Positions 29,573 through 37,798 of a stretch of 37,798 nt of DNA are shown here, one piece after another. The notes beneath the pieces were generated by a model. That model searched no databases. It saw only the letters and a list, made by a program, of their open reading frames with translations, and was not told the DNA's origin. The translations under genes were made by a program, and so were the position numbers. Within the stretch, counting starts at the first letter, position 1; each line of letters begins with the position of its first letter. This DNA comes from Thecamonas trahens ATCC 50062 (Eukaryota > Apusozoa > Apusomonadida > Apusomonadidae): positions 678,430 to 716,227 of the forward strand of contig NW_013657679.1 of the NCBI RefSeq assembly GCF_000142905.1. Direction: 5' to 3'.

Positions 29573-32500
29573 ATGCGTTGTGGAGGGCGTGGTTATACAA
29601 GACGTTCTTTGCCCTTGTATCGGGTGCTTTGTGGTGCTGTCCTGGTGGCTGTCTTGGCCTTGGCGGTGCCAGCATGGGGAGTGACAATCAACGTGGCTCC
29701 AAGTGGTCAAGTGATCTCCATTGTCGTGGCGGTTAGCGGGGCGGCCAACGGTGACGTAGTGGCGATTCCTGCTGGAACATGGCGTGGGTGCCAAGTCCCG
29801 ATTACTGGGCGCGGGGATGGTGCGGCTGTGACGCTGGCTGGCGCCGGTGCCGGAGTGACGATCATCGACTGCGAGCACTCGAGCCACCGTGCGTTCTCGT
29901 TCCCGACATCTGGATTTTCAGCGAAGTTTGTCATCGAGGATCTGACGGTCCGGGGCGGCGGCTCGCTGACCAATGCCAACTACTCGAGCGGCGGCTGCAT
30001 GCTTGTTGGCGCTAGCTCTGATGTGACGCTTCAACGAGTGGTCGTCGAGTCTTGCTCGCTGGTCGGAACCGATTTTGCCACCTACCGAGGTGGCGCCATC
30101 CGGGTCCAGTCGTCGGGACAGCTCACGCTGATCGACACGATAGTCCGGGATTCGACAGCATCGAAGGGAGGATGTGTGTATTACTCTGGTTCAAAGCGAG
30201 CCAAGATGGACGGCACCACCATTACTGGGTGTGTTGCCAGCGGCGATGGAGGCGGAGTGTTTGCGACCATCGACCACCATTTTGTCATCAACGGGAGTGG
30301 CCTCGAGGTGCGTGACAACTACGCGGGTGGGTCTGGAGGCGGTCTGTACATCGTCGGCGAAACGGAAGTGTCCCAGTCAGCGATGCTCAATGTGAGCAAC
30401 AATGTGGCAGAGGTCCGTGGCGGTGGCGTGTGTGTTTCTGGCGATGATGTGTCGGGCACGTTCAACGCCGGAGTCATTGCTGGCAACTCGGCCGGCGTGT
30501 GTGGTGGAGGCATGGCCTGGTGGGGCGAGGCCGAGGTTGAAATCCGCGATATGCTTGTTTCCGACAACTCTGCGGTCGCCGGCGGTGGATTGTGCCTCGA
30601 TGATTCTGGAAGCGGGCTGTCTGGGACTTTGGTTGAGGGCGTCACCATCACCAACAACGTGGCAGCCACAACTGGCGGTGGGGTTTACATCAAGTCTGGC
30701 GAGTTTACCTTTGACGACACGCAGCTGCTTTCAAACACTGCAGTTTCTGGATCGGGAGTCTTTGTCGAGAGCGGTGCCGAGCCTGAGATCACCAACTCGT
30801 TTGTGTCTGGCAACCTTGCGCTCGAGGGCGGCGCGTTCGAAACAAGCGGATCGAATGGCACAATCGGTGTGTCCAACACAGTCGTCTGCTCTAACATTGG
30901 TGTCCTGGTGCACAACTCGGATGTGCGCTGTGGCGGTGGCTCCCGCTTTGACAACGCGATGGACGGCGGATGTGCTTCGAACACGTTTTGCAAACGGAGC
31001 GCGACTGCTTGCACGTACGCCGGAGGAGCACCAGCCAGCTGTTCTGGAGGGTGCGCGCCGGGATACAGCGGCGTGCGCTGTGATGTGTTGGTGGATTGCG
31101 AGACTGTGGCAGCCAACGGCTCGTGTTCTAGCTGCGCGTCGGGATTCATGAAGAGCACCGTACCTGGTCCGAGTTTTGGGAGCTGTCTGACTGCTCCAAG
31201 CGTGCATTCTCCGCCGCCACCACGGCCGCCGCCACCAAGCCCGCCTATGCCGCCGAGCCCCTCGCCTCCTCCTCCGCCACCCTCGCCGATCTCGTCTCCA
31301 CCGCCAAGTCCTCCGCCACCATCGGCAGAGTCCAAGCTCCCAGATCCGATCTCGTGGTCGCTTACCCCGTCCGTCTCGCCGTATGCTGGTGGGGTGGAGA
31401 TGACTCTGCGGCGAACAAGAGCAACATCAGCGGTGCCTGCGTTTGAAGTCGGCGCAAGATACGCCATGACTATGCCTGTCTTTGCCGCGCCTGTGGATGA
31501 CGCGCCAGTTACGACGGCGTCGATCGTGGCGCAGGCCATCGACGCCAACACGCTCAAGTTTACCTCGGTGGCGTCGAACAAGACCATGTATCATCCGCTG
31601 GAGCTGTTTGTGGGAAGCAGAAGCGTCCAGCTTGCCAAGCTCATTACCTATGTCGAGCATCAGTGTTACGACGAGGGCTTTGTATGGTACGGCTCGCGGT
31701 GCCGGTCGTGCAGCGAGTTTGATGGCGCGTTCTGCCCGGGGGGCACGCGGTTTTGGCCGCTTGCAGGCTACTGGTCGCCGGGTGAGGGCGTGCCACCGAC
31801 ACGATGCCAGGTCCCTGCAGCGTGTCCCGGCGCGTTGGGTGAGCGTGACAAGTATCCGCCGCGCATGGACGTGACAGGGCAGCGGATCACGGCGCAGTGC
31901 GCGACGGGCTTCTCGGGCGAGTTTTGCTCCACATGCGCAACCAACTACTACAAGGAGTATGGCGTTTGCCGCGCGTGCGGAGCCGATGACACTGTGCGGA
32001 CAGAGGTGACACTGATGCTCTTGGTGGCCTCTGTCTACTTTTTGGTGGTCCTTGTGGCGCTGTTTGTGCTCTCGGCGAGAAGCCTGGTGTTGATCGTGTC
32101 CGTGCTCGTTGTCCTCCAGCAGGTAGTGACCGTGTGCAAGGTCGGCTTGCAGCACCTCTCGACGTCACTCTCGTCACCGGTCTTTCCCACCATTGTGCGG
32201 GTGCTCTCGATCATCAACTTTGAAGTCGAGGTGGTGAAACCAGGGTGCACCGTTGGCGCGCTCTCGTTCACCAGTCTCTACTACGGCACGATTGGCCTCA
32301 TCTGCTTTGCGGGACTTTGCTTCATTGGTGTGGTTTGGCTGCGGACCCACTCGTGCCTCGCCGCTAGCCGCGTCTCGCATCTCAGCGTTGTGCTCCCGTC
32401 AGTAAGCTCTGGCTCTAGCTCGGTGTCGACGACTTCAGAGGACGAAGAGCAAGAGTCCAAGGACGGAGAGCGCTCGGCATCAGGCAAGGACACGAGGCCG

Positions 32501-32575
32501 CGCCGGCATCGTGGCAATCTACAGACTCGAGCGCCGGGCTATGCCCGCAAGCGGGGAATCAGTCAGGAAGAATGA
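29573..32575 (+). CDS. Beta-helix, cysteine-rich, multi-pass membrane protein (N-terminal part)
   Basis: 1000 codons open from ATG. A signal peptide (LYRVLCGAVLVAVLALAVPAWG) is followed by a right-handed beta-helix ectodomain of about 450 residues with recurring GGG-hydrophobic turns (GDGGGVF, GSGGGLY, VRGGGVC, VCGGGMA, TTGGGVY), as in Pmp-like repeats. Then come a Cys-rich EGF-like part, a long Pro-rich stretch (about 545-585), a second Cys-rich segment and three membrane segments (near 806-830, 835-858 and 900-925). The protist family I recall has several more membrane segments after this point; those lie in the same frame from about 32789, past stop codons. This is therefore probably the first part of one gene running to 34488. 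Likely a cell-surface receptor or channel-like protein; ligand unknown. Confidence 0.75.
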   Translation: MRCGGRGYTRRSLPLYRVLCGAVLVAVLALAVPAWGVTINVAPSGQVISIVVAVSGAANGDVVAIPAGTWRGCQVPITGRGDGAAVTLAGAGAGVTIIDCEHSSHRAFSFPTSGFSAKFVIEDLTVRGGGSLTNANYSSGGCMLVGASSDVTLQRVVVESCSLVGTDFATYRGGAIRVQSSGQLTLIDTIVRDSTASKGGCVYYSGSKRAKMDGTTITGCVASGDGGGVFATIDHHFVINGSGLEVRDNYAGGSGGGLYIVGETEVSQSAMLNVSNNVAEVRGGGVCVSGDDVSGTFNAGVIAGNSAGVCGGGMAWWGEAEVEIRDMLVSDNSAVAGGGLCLDDSGSGLSGTLVEGVTITNNVAATTGGGVYIKSGEFTFDDTQLLSNTAVSGSGVFVESGAEPEITNSFVSGNLALEGGAFETSGSNGTIGVSNTVVCSNIGVLVHNSDVRCGGGSRFDNAMDGGCASNTFCKRSATACTYAGGAPASCSGGCAPGYSGVRCDVLVDCETVAANGSCSSCASGFMKSTVPGPSFGSCLTAPSVHSPPPPRPPPPSPPMPPSPSPPPPPPSPISSPPPSPPPPSAESKLPDPISWSLTPSVSPYAGGVEMTLRRTRATSAVPAFEVGARYAMTMPVFAAPVDDAPVTTASIVAQAIDANTLKFTSVASNKTMYHPLELFVGSRSVQLAKLITYVEHQCYDEGFVWYGSRCRSCSEFDGAFCPGGTRFWPLAGYWSPGEGVPPTRCQVPAACPGALGERDKYPPRMDVTGQRITAQCATGFSGEFCSTCATNYYKEYGVCRACGADDTVRTEVTLMLLVASVYFLVVLVALFVLSARSLVLIVSVLVVLQQVVTVCKVGLQHLSTSLSSPVFPTIVRVLSIINFEVEVVKPGCTVGALSFTSLYYGTIGLICFAGLCFIGVVWLRTHSCLAASRVSHLSVVLPSVSSGSSSVSTTSEDEEQESKDGERSASGKDTRPRRHRGNLQTRAPGYARKRGISQEE

Positions 32576-32605
32576 TGATTCATTGAAGCGGCTGGCGTGT
32601 AGTCG
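32524..32605 (+). repeat. 82-bp exact direct repeat, copy 1
   Basis: Identical to 32683-32764, with a 159-base offset (a multiple of three). It spans the last codons and stop of the upstream frame. Confidence 0.95.
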
Positions 32606-32682
32606 CTACTCCTTGGCTCTCACTCTCACGCCAGTACCCATCTCGGGTCGTCGCTCAATACGACAGCTCTGCTCGACGCGAG

Positions 32683-32764
32683 GACTCGAGCGCCGGGCTA
32701 TGCCCGCAAGCGGGGAATCAGTCAGGAAGAATGATGATTCATTGAAGCGGCTGGCGTGTAGTCG
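32683..32764 (+). repeat. 82-bp exact direct repeat, copy 2
   Basis: Exact copy of 32524-32605, lying between the two halves of the beta-helix receptor gene. The 77 bases between copies are unique. It is either a recent local duplication or a contig-joining artefact. Confidence 0.95.
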
Positions 32765-32788
32765 AGTGCCGCACCGCCGCGGCGTTGA

Positions 32789-34488
32789 CACGCTGAGAGA
32801 CGCGCCGAGCGGCGAGCACATGCACTCTACTGCGTCCGGGTGGGAGACGGCAGCTTGCGGCTCAACGCCGAGCTCCGGGTGGTGTGCTATGAGGGTGAGC
32901 ATGTGAGCGTGGCGGCTCTCGCCTGGGTGGTTTTGGTCACGATCTGCTGCGGCTTTCCAGTTTGGATGTTCTTTACCGGCATCAGCATGTTCCGAGCGCT
33001 GCGGGCGTTCAACATGATGGTCATCGACATGGCGTTCGAGTCGTACGGCTTTCTCCTTCACGGCCTCAAGCCGCCGTTCTTTTGGTTCCGCGCGCTGCAG
33101 TTTGTCTCGACCTTTGCGTTTGTGACCGAGACTGTTCTTCTGGAGCGGACCGGGACGCGGTTCTTTGCCACCATCATCAACTTTGCCGTAACCATGCTGC
33201 TGGTGGCTCTGCTGAATCCGTTCCGCTCGCAGCTGCAGACAACGCTGTCGATTACTGCAGGTCTGGCATCGTCAGGTCAGCTTATGTACTTTTTGTATGA
33301 GGAAGACTTGCGTTTGTTTGGTATTTCGGTCATTCTCCAGGTGTTGTTCGTGGTTGCATGCCTTGGCTTGCTCACACTGCACCTTGCCCGGAGGCGGAGG
33401 CGCGACATGGTCAAACCTGAGGAGTACGGCGTGGCGAAACAGGCATTGTCGTCATCGTCATCGTCATCGTCGTCATCGCCATCATCGTCATCATTATCGT
33501 CATCGTCGTCGTCATCGTCATCGTCGTCATCGCCAGCAACGGCGGTGTCGACAAAGCCCGATCGCTCGGTTGCCAAGTCGTTCAGTACATCCAAGGTATT
33601 GCCGCAACTCCCTGCGGTCGTCGCAGCTGGCTCGGCGCCCGTAGCGTCATCGGTCGAGATGGAGACTACGAGCGGCGAGATTGGAAAGCATGCGTTGTCG
33701 TTTTCAAGCAGCGACTCTCTGTTTGACGTGCTGTCGACGCCTCGTGTTGACTCGACACCGGTCGCGACGTCGGACACAAAGGTCCGAGGCAAGACAATAG
33801 TCGACACGGTCGCGGCAGTCACAGCCGCACAAGACGCGGCAACAGCAGTCATCGGCGGCGAGGCCACCAGGCGGACCAGGCACGCAAGGCGATCCATTCG
33901 GCTCCTTTGCGCCTTGACCGATCCCAATCGCACGGGCAACTGGGGGAAGCGCCTGGTCACAAGCCACGGAGCCTGCGAGCAGTGGCGGCGTCGAAAGCAG
34001 CGGAGCTGCTGCCATGTGAGAATCTGCCCATGGCCAGCTTCTCGACTCGCAAGGGCGATGTGGCCGAGGACATCACCAGTCCGGTGGCGTCGCGGAGCAG
34101 GTCGCGGAACCGATCCTCGCGGCGGTCACGACACAAGCCGCGCGTGCCAGATACCCGCTGTGGCAGCGGTGGTTCACACCCGGACCGGCGCCGGCGCCGG
34201 CGGACACATCGTGAAGGCAGCCGGCACCGACAGTCCCGGTTGGCCTCGCCGGAGTCGGTGGACGAGTTGACGGCGAGTGGACTGGAGAGCGGAACGAGCC
34301 CGACTGGCAGTCCGCGGTTTGCTGATAATGTCAGCCCTCGGATGTCGACTGGCCGGCGGGTTTCTCGTTCGAGCACCATGCCGGACGGTGTCTCGCCGCG
34401 GTCCAGGCTGGTTGGGTCGCCCAAGCTAAGGAAGGTCACTGGACATGGGGAGCGGCTGCGGCCGAAGCCAGATATGCTTGATCATTGA
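32789..34488 (+). pseudogene. C-terminal part of the beta-helix membrane protein (broken from its front)
   Basis: Same frame as the upstream 29573 segment, but with no ATG at its head: the earliest usable Met lies inside a membrane segment. It begins with a family-typical ALYCVRVGDGSLRLNAEL region and CYEGEH. It then has about five membrane segments (including HVSVAALAWVVLVTICCGFP, FWFRALQFVSTFAFV, FFATIINFAVTMLLVALL and LFGISVILQVLFVVACLG), a poly-Ser stretch coded by TCATCG repeats (33448-33530) and a Ser/Arg-rich cytoplasmic tail. Within about 33755-33960 the reading slips by -1: the tail to the natural end (RPKPDMLDH, stop at 34486-34488) is in another frame. Whether the gene is dead or just misassembled cannot be decided here. 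Confidence 0.6.
33448..33530 (+). repeat. TCATCG/TCG repeat coding poly-serine
   Basis: Trinucleotide-type TCA/TCG repeat, giving a run of about 27 residues that is nearly all Ser, in the cytoplasmic tail right after the last membrane segment. Confidence 0.9.
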
Positions 34489-34713
34489 ATTGCGTTGGTT
34501 GTGGCGTGCGTGGTGTTGATCTCACAGATGTTGGTAGGGGGGTGTTAGATGGGCAGGAGAGGGGAACGGCCTGGTCCATGGTTTGGCAGGTTGACTGGCG
34601 TCGTGGCACAGCGACCGACGAGAGGGGGCGGGCGAGAGCAACGCAAGACTTGAGTACTTGGCTGTGACCAGACCACCACAACGGAGTGAAGCAGGCCTGG
34701 AGTACAAAGGAAC
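34489..34713. other. Intergenic region, no gene seen
   Basis: 225 bases between the membrane-protein gene and the GT61 gene on the same strand. No convincing coding frame, RNA or promoter motif. Confidence 0.6.
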
Positions 34714-36983
34714 ATGCGGCTGACACTACGTCATGGCGTGGTAGCCTTCATTGCGGTCGCGCTTGTCCACAACCTGGCGAGTATGTACTTGGCTCGCGGG
34801 CCTAGGACGACCAGCCCGCCGACATGGGCATCTGGCGCAGGCGGCGGACCAGCCAGGGGCAAGGGTGACGGAAGAACAGCAGGACTATTGCCGTCGCCAT
34901 TGCCTCCACCCCCACTGCCACCGTCGCGGCCACGACCACGACCACTGCCACCGCCGTCGTCGCCGCCTTTGCCGCCGCCGCCGACGCCACCGTCGCCGCC
35001 GCCACCACCGTCACCACCGCCGCCGGCCAGGCGTCTTGATTCAAGATATCCTGGGGCTGCGACACATCCCGAGGCAAATCCACAGGGCGTGGGGCCGTAC
35101 GAGCTGGAGCCACAGTCCGGACCGGCGCACGCTGTGCCGCCGCCAGAGCAGCTGATGTCTGACCCACCGGCCGAGTCGCGCAAGCCAGGGTGGATGGCGG
35201 TGTGCGAGAGCGTGTGCGCCGGCGACGCGGAGCCGCCAATAGTGCCGAAATCGCATGACGACAACAGTCAGCTCGCGGGAACATGCTGGAGTACAACGGA
35301 TGGGGTTCGCAGGCCTGTAGCGCGGCCATCGGCGGCTGAGGCGTGGCAGTCGCGGTGGAAGTGCCGGGGCGGCTCAGTGTTCAACCGGACGTGCCTTTTT
35401 GAGAACGTATGCCTCGATCACAGCTACCCAAGCCGAGACCGGTTCGGGATGCGGTTTGTTGCGTTTGTACCGGATGATGTGCTGGCGACCATCCCGACTC
35501 ACCCGTGTCTGATCGGACAGGAGAAGCCGGGAGACACGAGATTGCCGTGCGTGTCTGTTGATGCGTTTCTCCTCCCCACAACCCGCCGCTCGAGGTTGTG
35601 GTCCTGCCTGCATCGGATGCGCCGGATCCTGAAAAGGTGACGTGGTACGGCAGTGAGAACGAGACCTCGCTTCTGTTTGACACGTTTCAGCCGCATGTGC
35701 ACGGGCACGCGATATTTGATGGGCTCTACTCAGTATATTCTTTGGCAGTTGGCCATGGGCTCCAAACGGCGTCATCGCCCCCCGGGCTCGACAAAGAGCA
35801 TATTCGGCTCGTTTCGGCGCTACCGCGGGCACGACATGTGGGCAAGTTTGAGGACAATATGGCGGCGCCAGTTCTCAACGAAGCGTGGCCACTGTTCACA
35901 TCCAGTCCAATGATGGACCCGGATATTCTCGCGGCAGAGGCAGGCACGTCTCAGTACACGTGTTTCCCGGCGCTTGCGACCGGGCTCGGTGGGCGGTCGT
36001 ACTGGAGCAACGATCGGTGGTGCAATATTTCGCCACGGCAATCGCCAGAGCTAGATCACCCGGCACGGTGCGACCAGTCGATCCACGACGGATTTGTCGG
36101 GTTCCTCCGCGGCGTGAGTGATACAACACCGGCCGAGGTGGCAGAGAAGGCGGCGAAACGGCGGCGAGACGGCGGGGTGCTCAACGTGGTCATTGTCAAC
36201 AGGCTCAACAACCGCAAGTTTGTCAACATCGGGGCCATCGAAGCCGAGCTCAACGCCGCGTACAACAAGAGCGTCAATATCCAAGTGGTGGCGTTTGAGC
36301 GACTCTCAATTGCTGAGCAGGCAATGGTGTGCGAAGAGGCGGATATCTATGTGGCCTATGCCGGGTCGTCACTGGCCAACACGGTGTTTCTCCCGCCACA
36401 TTCGGTGGTGATCATCATCTCTTCACTCTTCTACGAGACGGCAGCGTGTGGGTTTGACCGCCTGATCACGGACCTTGGGCACTACAACATCTCGTACATC
36501 GAACGGCGTGCGCAGTTTGTTGATCCACGCCCACAGAGCCCAGAGCTCTACACTGAGGTTGTGCGGTGGTTTGCGCACGAGCAGGCGGTGTATGGGGCTT
36601 GGCAAAAGAGCGAGCCAAGCACAAAGAGGCTAGGCGACTACCGGGCGTACTCGCTGGTGCTCGAGAGCGATCGGATCAAGGCCATGATTGACGCCGGAAG
36701 CGCACTGGTTCGCGGCAAGTACCCCGGAGCGCCAACGCCAGGCATGTGGGCAGCGGAGCCTCTGCGGTACTGGAACACGGAGATGTGGCGCAAGACGACG
36801 GACCGATTTGATTACGGCGAGTCGCTTGGTGGAGTGGTGCACATCCCGCCTAACGACGAGGACGAGCTTGCACGGCCGCTGCACGAGGCGTGGGGCCCGT
36901 ACTTTGCACAGATGCGACGGCCAGACGGGATCCGGTCCCACATGGAGCCGCGGTACGAGTTCTGTGCGTGCGATGCAAAGTAG
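34714..36983 (+). CDS. GT61-family glycosyltransferase (type II membrane), one apparent frameshift
   Basis: Golgi/ER-type sugar transferase of the GT61 (DUF563) group, which includes EOGT and plant xylosyltransferases. Layout: a short cytosolic start, a membrane anchor (GVVAFIAVALVHNLASMYL), a Pro-rich stalk (about 60-107), then the luminal catalytic domain with NRTCLFENVCLD, HGHAIFDGLYSVYSLA, VVIVNRLNNRKFVNI and the diagnostic YAGSSLANTVFLPPHSVVII. It ends CACDAK with TAG. The frame slips by -1 at about 35575-35585 (AFLLP, then NPPLEVVVLPASD), at a CCCC run; one more C restores 757 codons (756 aa) and a smooth sequence. I read that as a base undercall. Sugar donor and acceptor are unknown. 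Confidence 0.8.
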
Positions 36984-37798
36984 TTGTGCAAATGGCGTAG
37001 ATGCGGTGCGCAGCGGTGGACTCGTTGATGGGCCCGGGAGGAGAGGTCAGCAGCACCTTCGAAGGGACACCGGGCCAACAGCTTGAGCCTGAGCCGGCAG
37101 AACTCGGATTCTGGAATACTGCAGCTGTGGATTGGACATTGTGCAAGGGCGTAGTGTGTATATGTAGTACGGCAGTAATGAAATCCAATTGGCCATATCT
37201 TGCAATGAGTGTGATGGGGGTTGTGTGCGGGGTCGAGACGTCGAGGACGTGCTCAACCACCTAGGGGGAAAACAAGTCGACACGGAAATGAGCCGAGGTG
37301 GATGGATATCGATGATGGCGATATTGGTACTGATGCTAGTGTGGGGCGAGTGATGACCGTGGGTGTGGTCGCGGGATGCGTAGCTAGTAGTGGGAAGGAG
37401 CTGGGTGGTGATGAAGGTGGGCTGATCGGGCAAGCGTGCGACGGCTGGCAGCTGGTGGTCGACGAGGCAGAGGCAGCTGAGGAGGCGGGGTCAGGGCTGG
37501 GTGGCTCGAGATTGGTATTGGTTGGTGGATGGGCAGTAAGGCATGTGATGGTTGACGGATGGCGGTGTCGGGGTCGGGCGAGAGGATGGGGGTGAGTTGG
37601 AGGAGAGGAGGAGGAGGACGAGGAGGAAGAGGAAGCGGAGTGCGCGATGGGATGGTGGTGAGGATGGCCAAGGCAAGGTGGTTGTGATTGTAGCTAGGAT
37701 GATAGTGATGGTAGTGGGGTAGGGGGTGGGGGTGGTCGTTTGTGGTGACGGGTGGTAATGAGTATGGTAGGGGGGGATGAGGGGGTCGTCACGTGGGT
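36984..37798. other. Right-edge region without a supported gene
   Basis: 815 bases after the GT61 stop. The plus strand is G- and GT-rich with GAGGAG-type purine runs (about 37595-37635) and TGGTGGT stretches to the edge. A weak plus-strand frame at about 37300-37595 reads Gly/Val/Asp-rich, but has no family resemblance and poor codon use. I see no RNA gene or repeat unit of note. Confidence 0.5.

Noticed and set aside
32511-32906. Independent gene in the third frame across the 82-bp repeats
   Set aside because: Open only by chance; no family resemblance, and it contains the same repeat peptide twice.
37221-37595. Plus-strand 124-codon frame at the right edge
   Set aside because: Composition follows G-rich DNA, with no motif, intron signature or family match.

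Overview
This window is nuclear DNA from a GC-rich, gene-dense, intron-poor heterotrophic protist. It holds a canonical histone H4 gene with a TATA box and a histone 3' stem-loop, spliceosomal introns of 82-133 bases, mitochondrial enzymes with presequences (alternative oxidase, isovaleryl-CoA dehydrogenase), a GATOR2 subunit and a beta-helix/multi-membrane-pass receptor-like gene. This gene style fits an apusomonad such as Thecamonas, but that is inference from content and was not tested by comparison. I see no rRNA, tRNA, transposon or CRISPR.

Layout. 1-553: contig-edge sequence with at most a decayed or mis-sequenced coding fragment. 554-4593 (minus): CK2-alpha-like kinase, alternative oxidase, FERM-domain protein. 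4594-4997: divergent promoter region with a 32-base poly-C run. 4998-6938 (plus): TANGO2-Nudix fusion, facing CSTF2 (6998-8075, minus). 8846-16435 (plus): a 2529-residue protein with about 15 WW-like modules in two co-linear blocks and a C-terminal CAP-Gly domain. 16533-16890: small two-exon gene. 17500-20632: WDR59 with two apparent single-base deletions. 20658-22661 (minus): 153-aa unknown protein and isovaleryl-CoA dehydrogenase. 22967-24038 (plus): CPSF4/CPSF30. 24063-28330 (minus): DUF924 protein, FKBP-like/TPR protein, coiled-coil protein, 89-aa hydrophobic-tail protein. 28762-29073 (plus): H4. 29573-34488 (plus): beta-helix membrane receptor-like gene, interrupted next to an 82-bp direct repeat. 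34714-36983 (plus): GT61 glycosyltransferase with one apparent frameshift. 36984-37798: no supported gene.

Functional themes. Two core mRNA 3'-end factors (CSTF2 and CPSF4) lie in the window, and the H4 gene shows a replication-type histone 3' end that would bypass that machinery. WDR59 points to amino-acid/TORC1 signalling. AOX and IVD point to mitochondrial respiration and leucine breakdown. Tail-to-tail neighbours are very close (24-59 bp), and some tandem neighbours are separated by only 38-66 bp.

The most notable observations are: (1) all seven introns I could define by reading-frame logic start GTACGY, and nearly all have an ACTCAC-type branch site 22-28 bases before the acceptor; (2) the duplicated WW-like/CAP-Gly giant protein; (3) an intron placed immediately after the start ATG of the FERM gene; (4) the TANGO2-Nudix fusion; (5) the histone stem-loop. 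Four -1 frame slips occur in three plus-strand genes, two of them clearly at short homopolymers, which suggests base undercalling rather than real gene decay.
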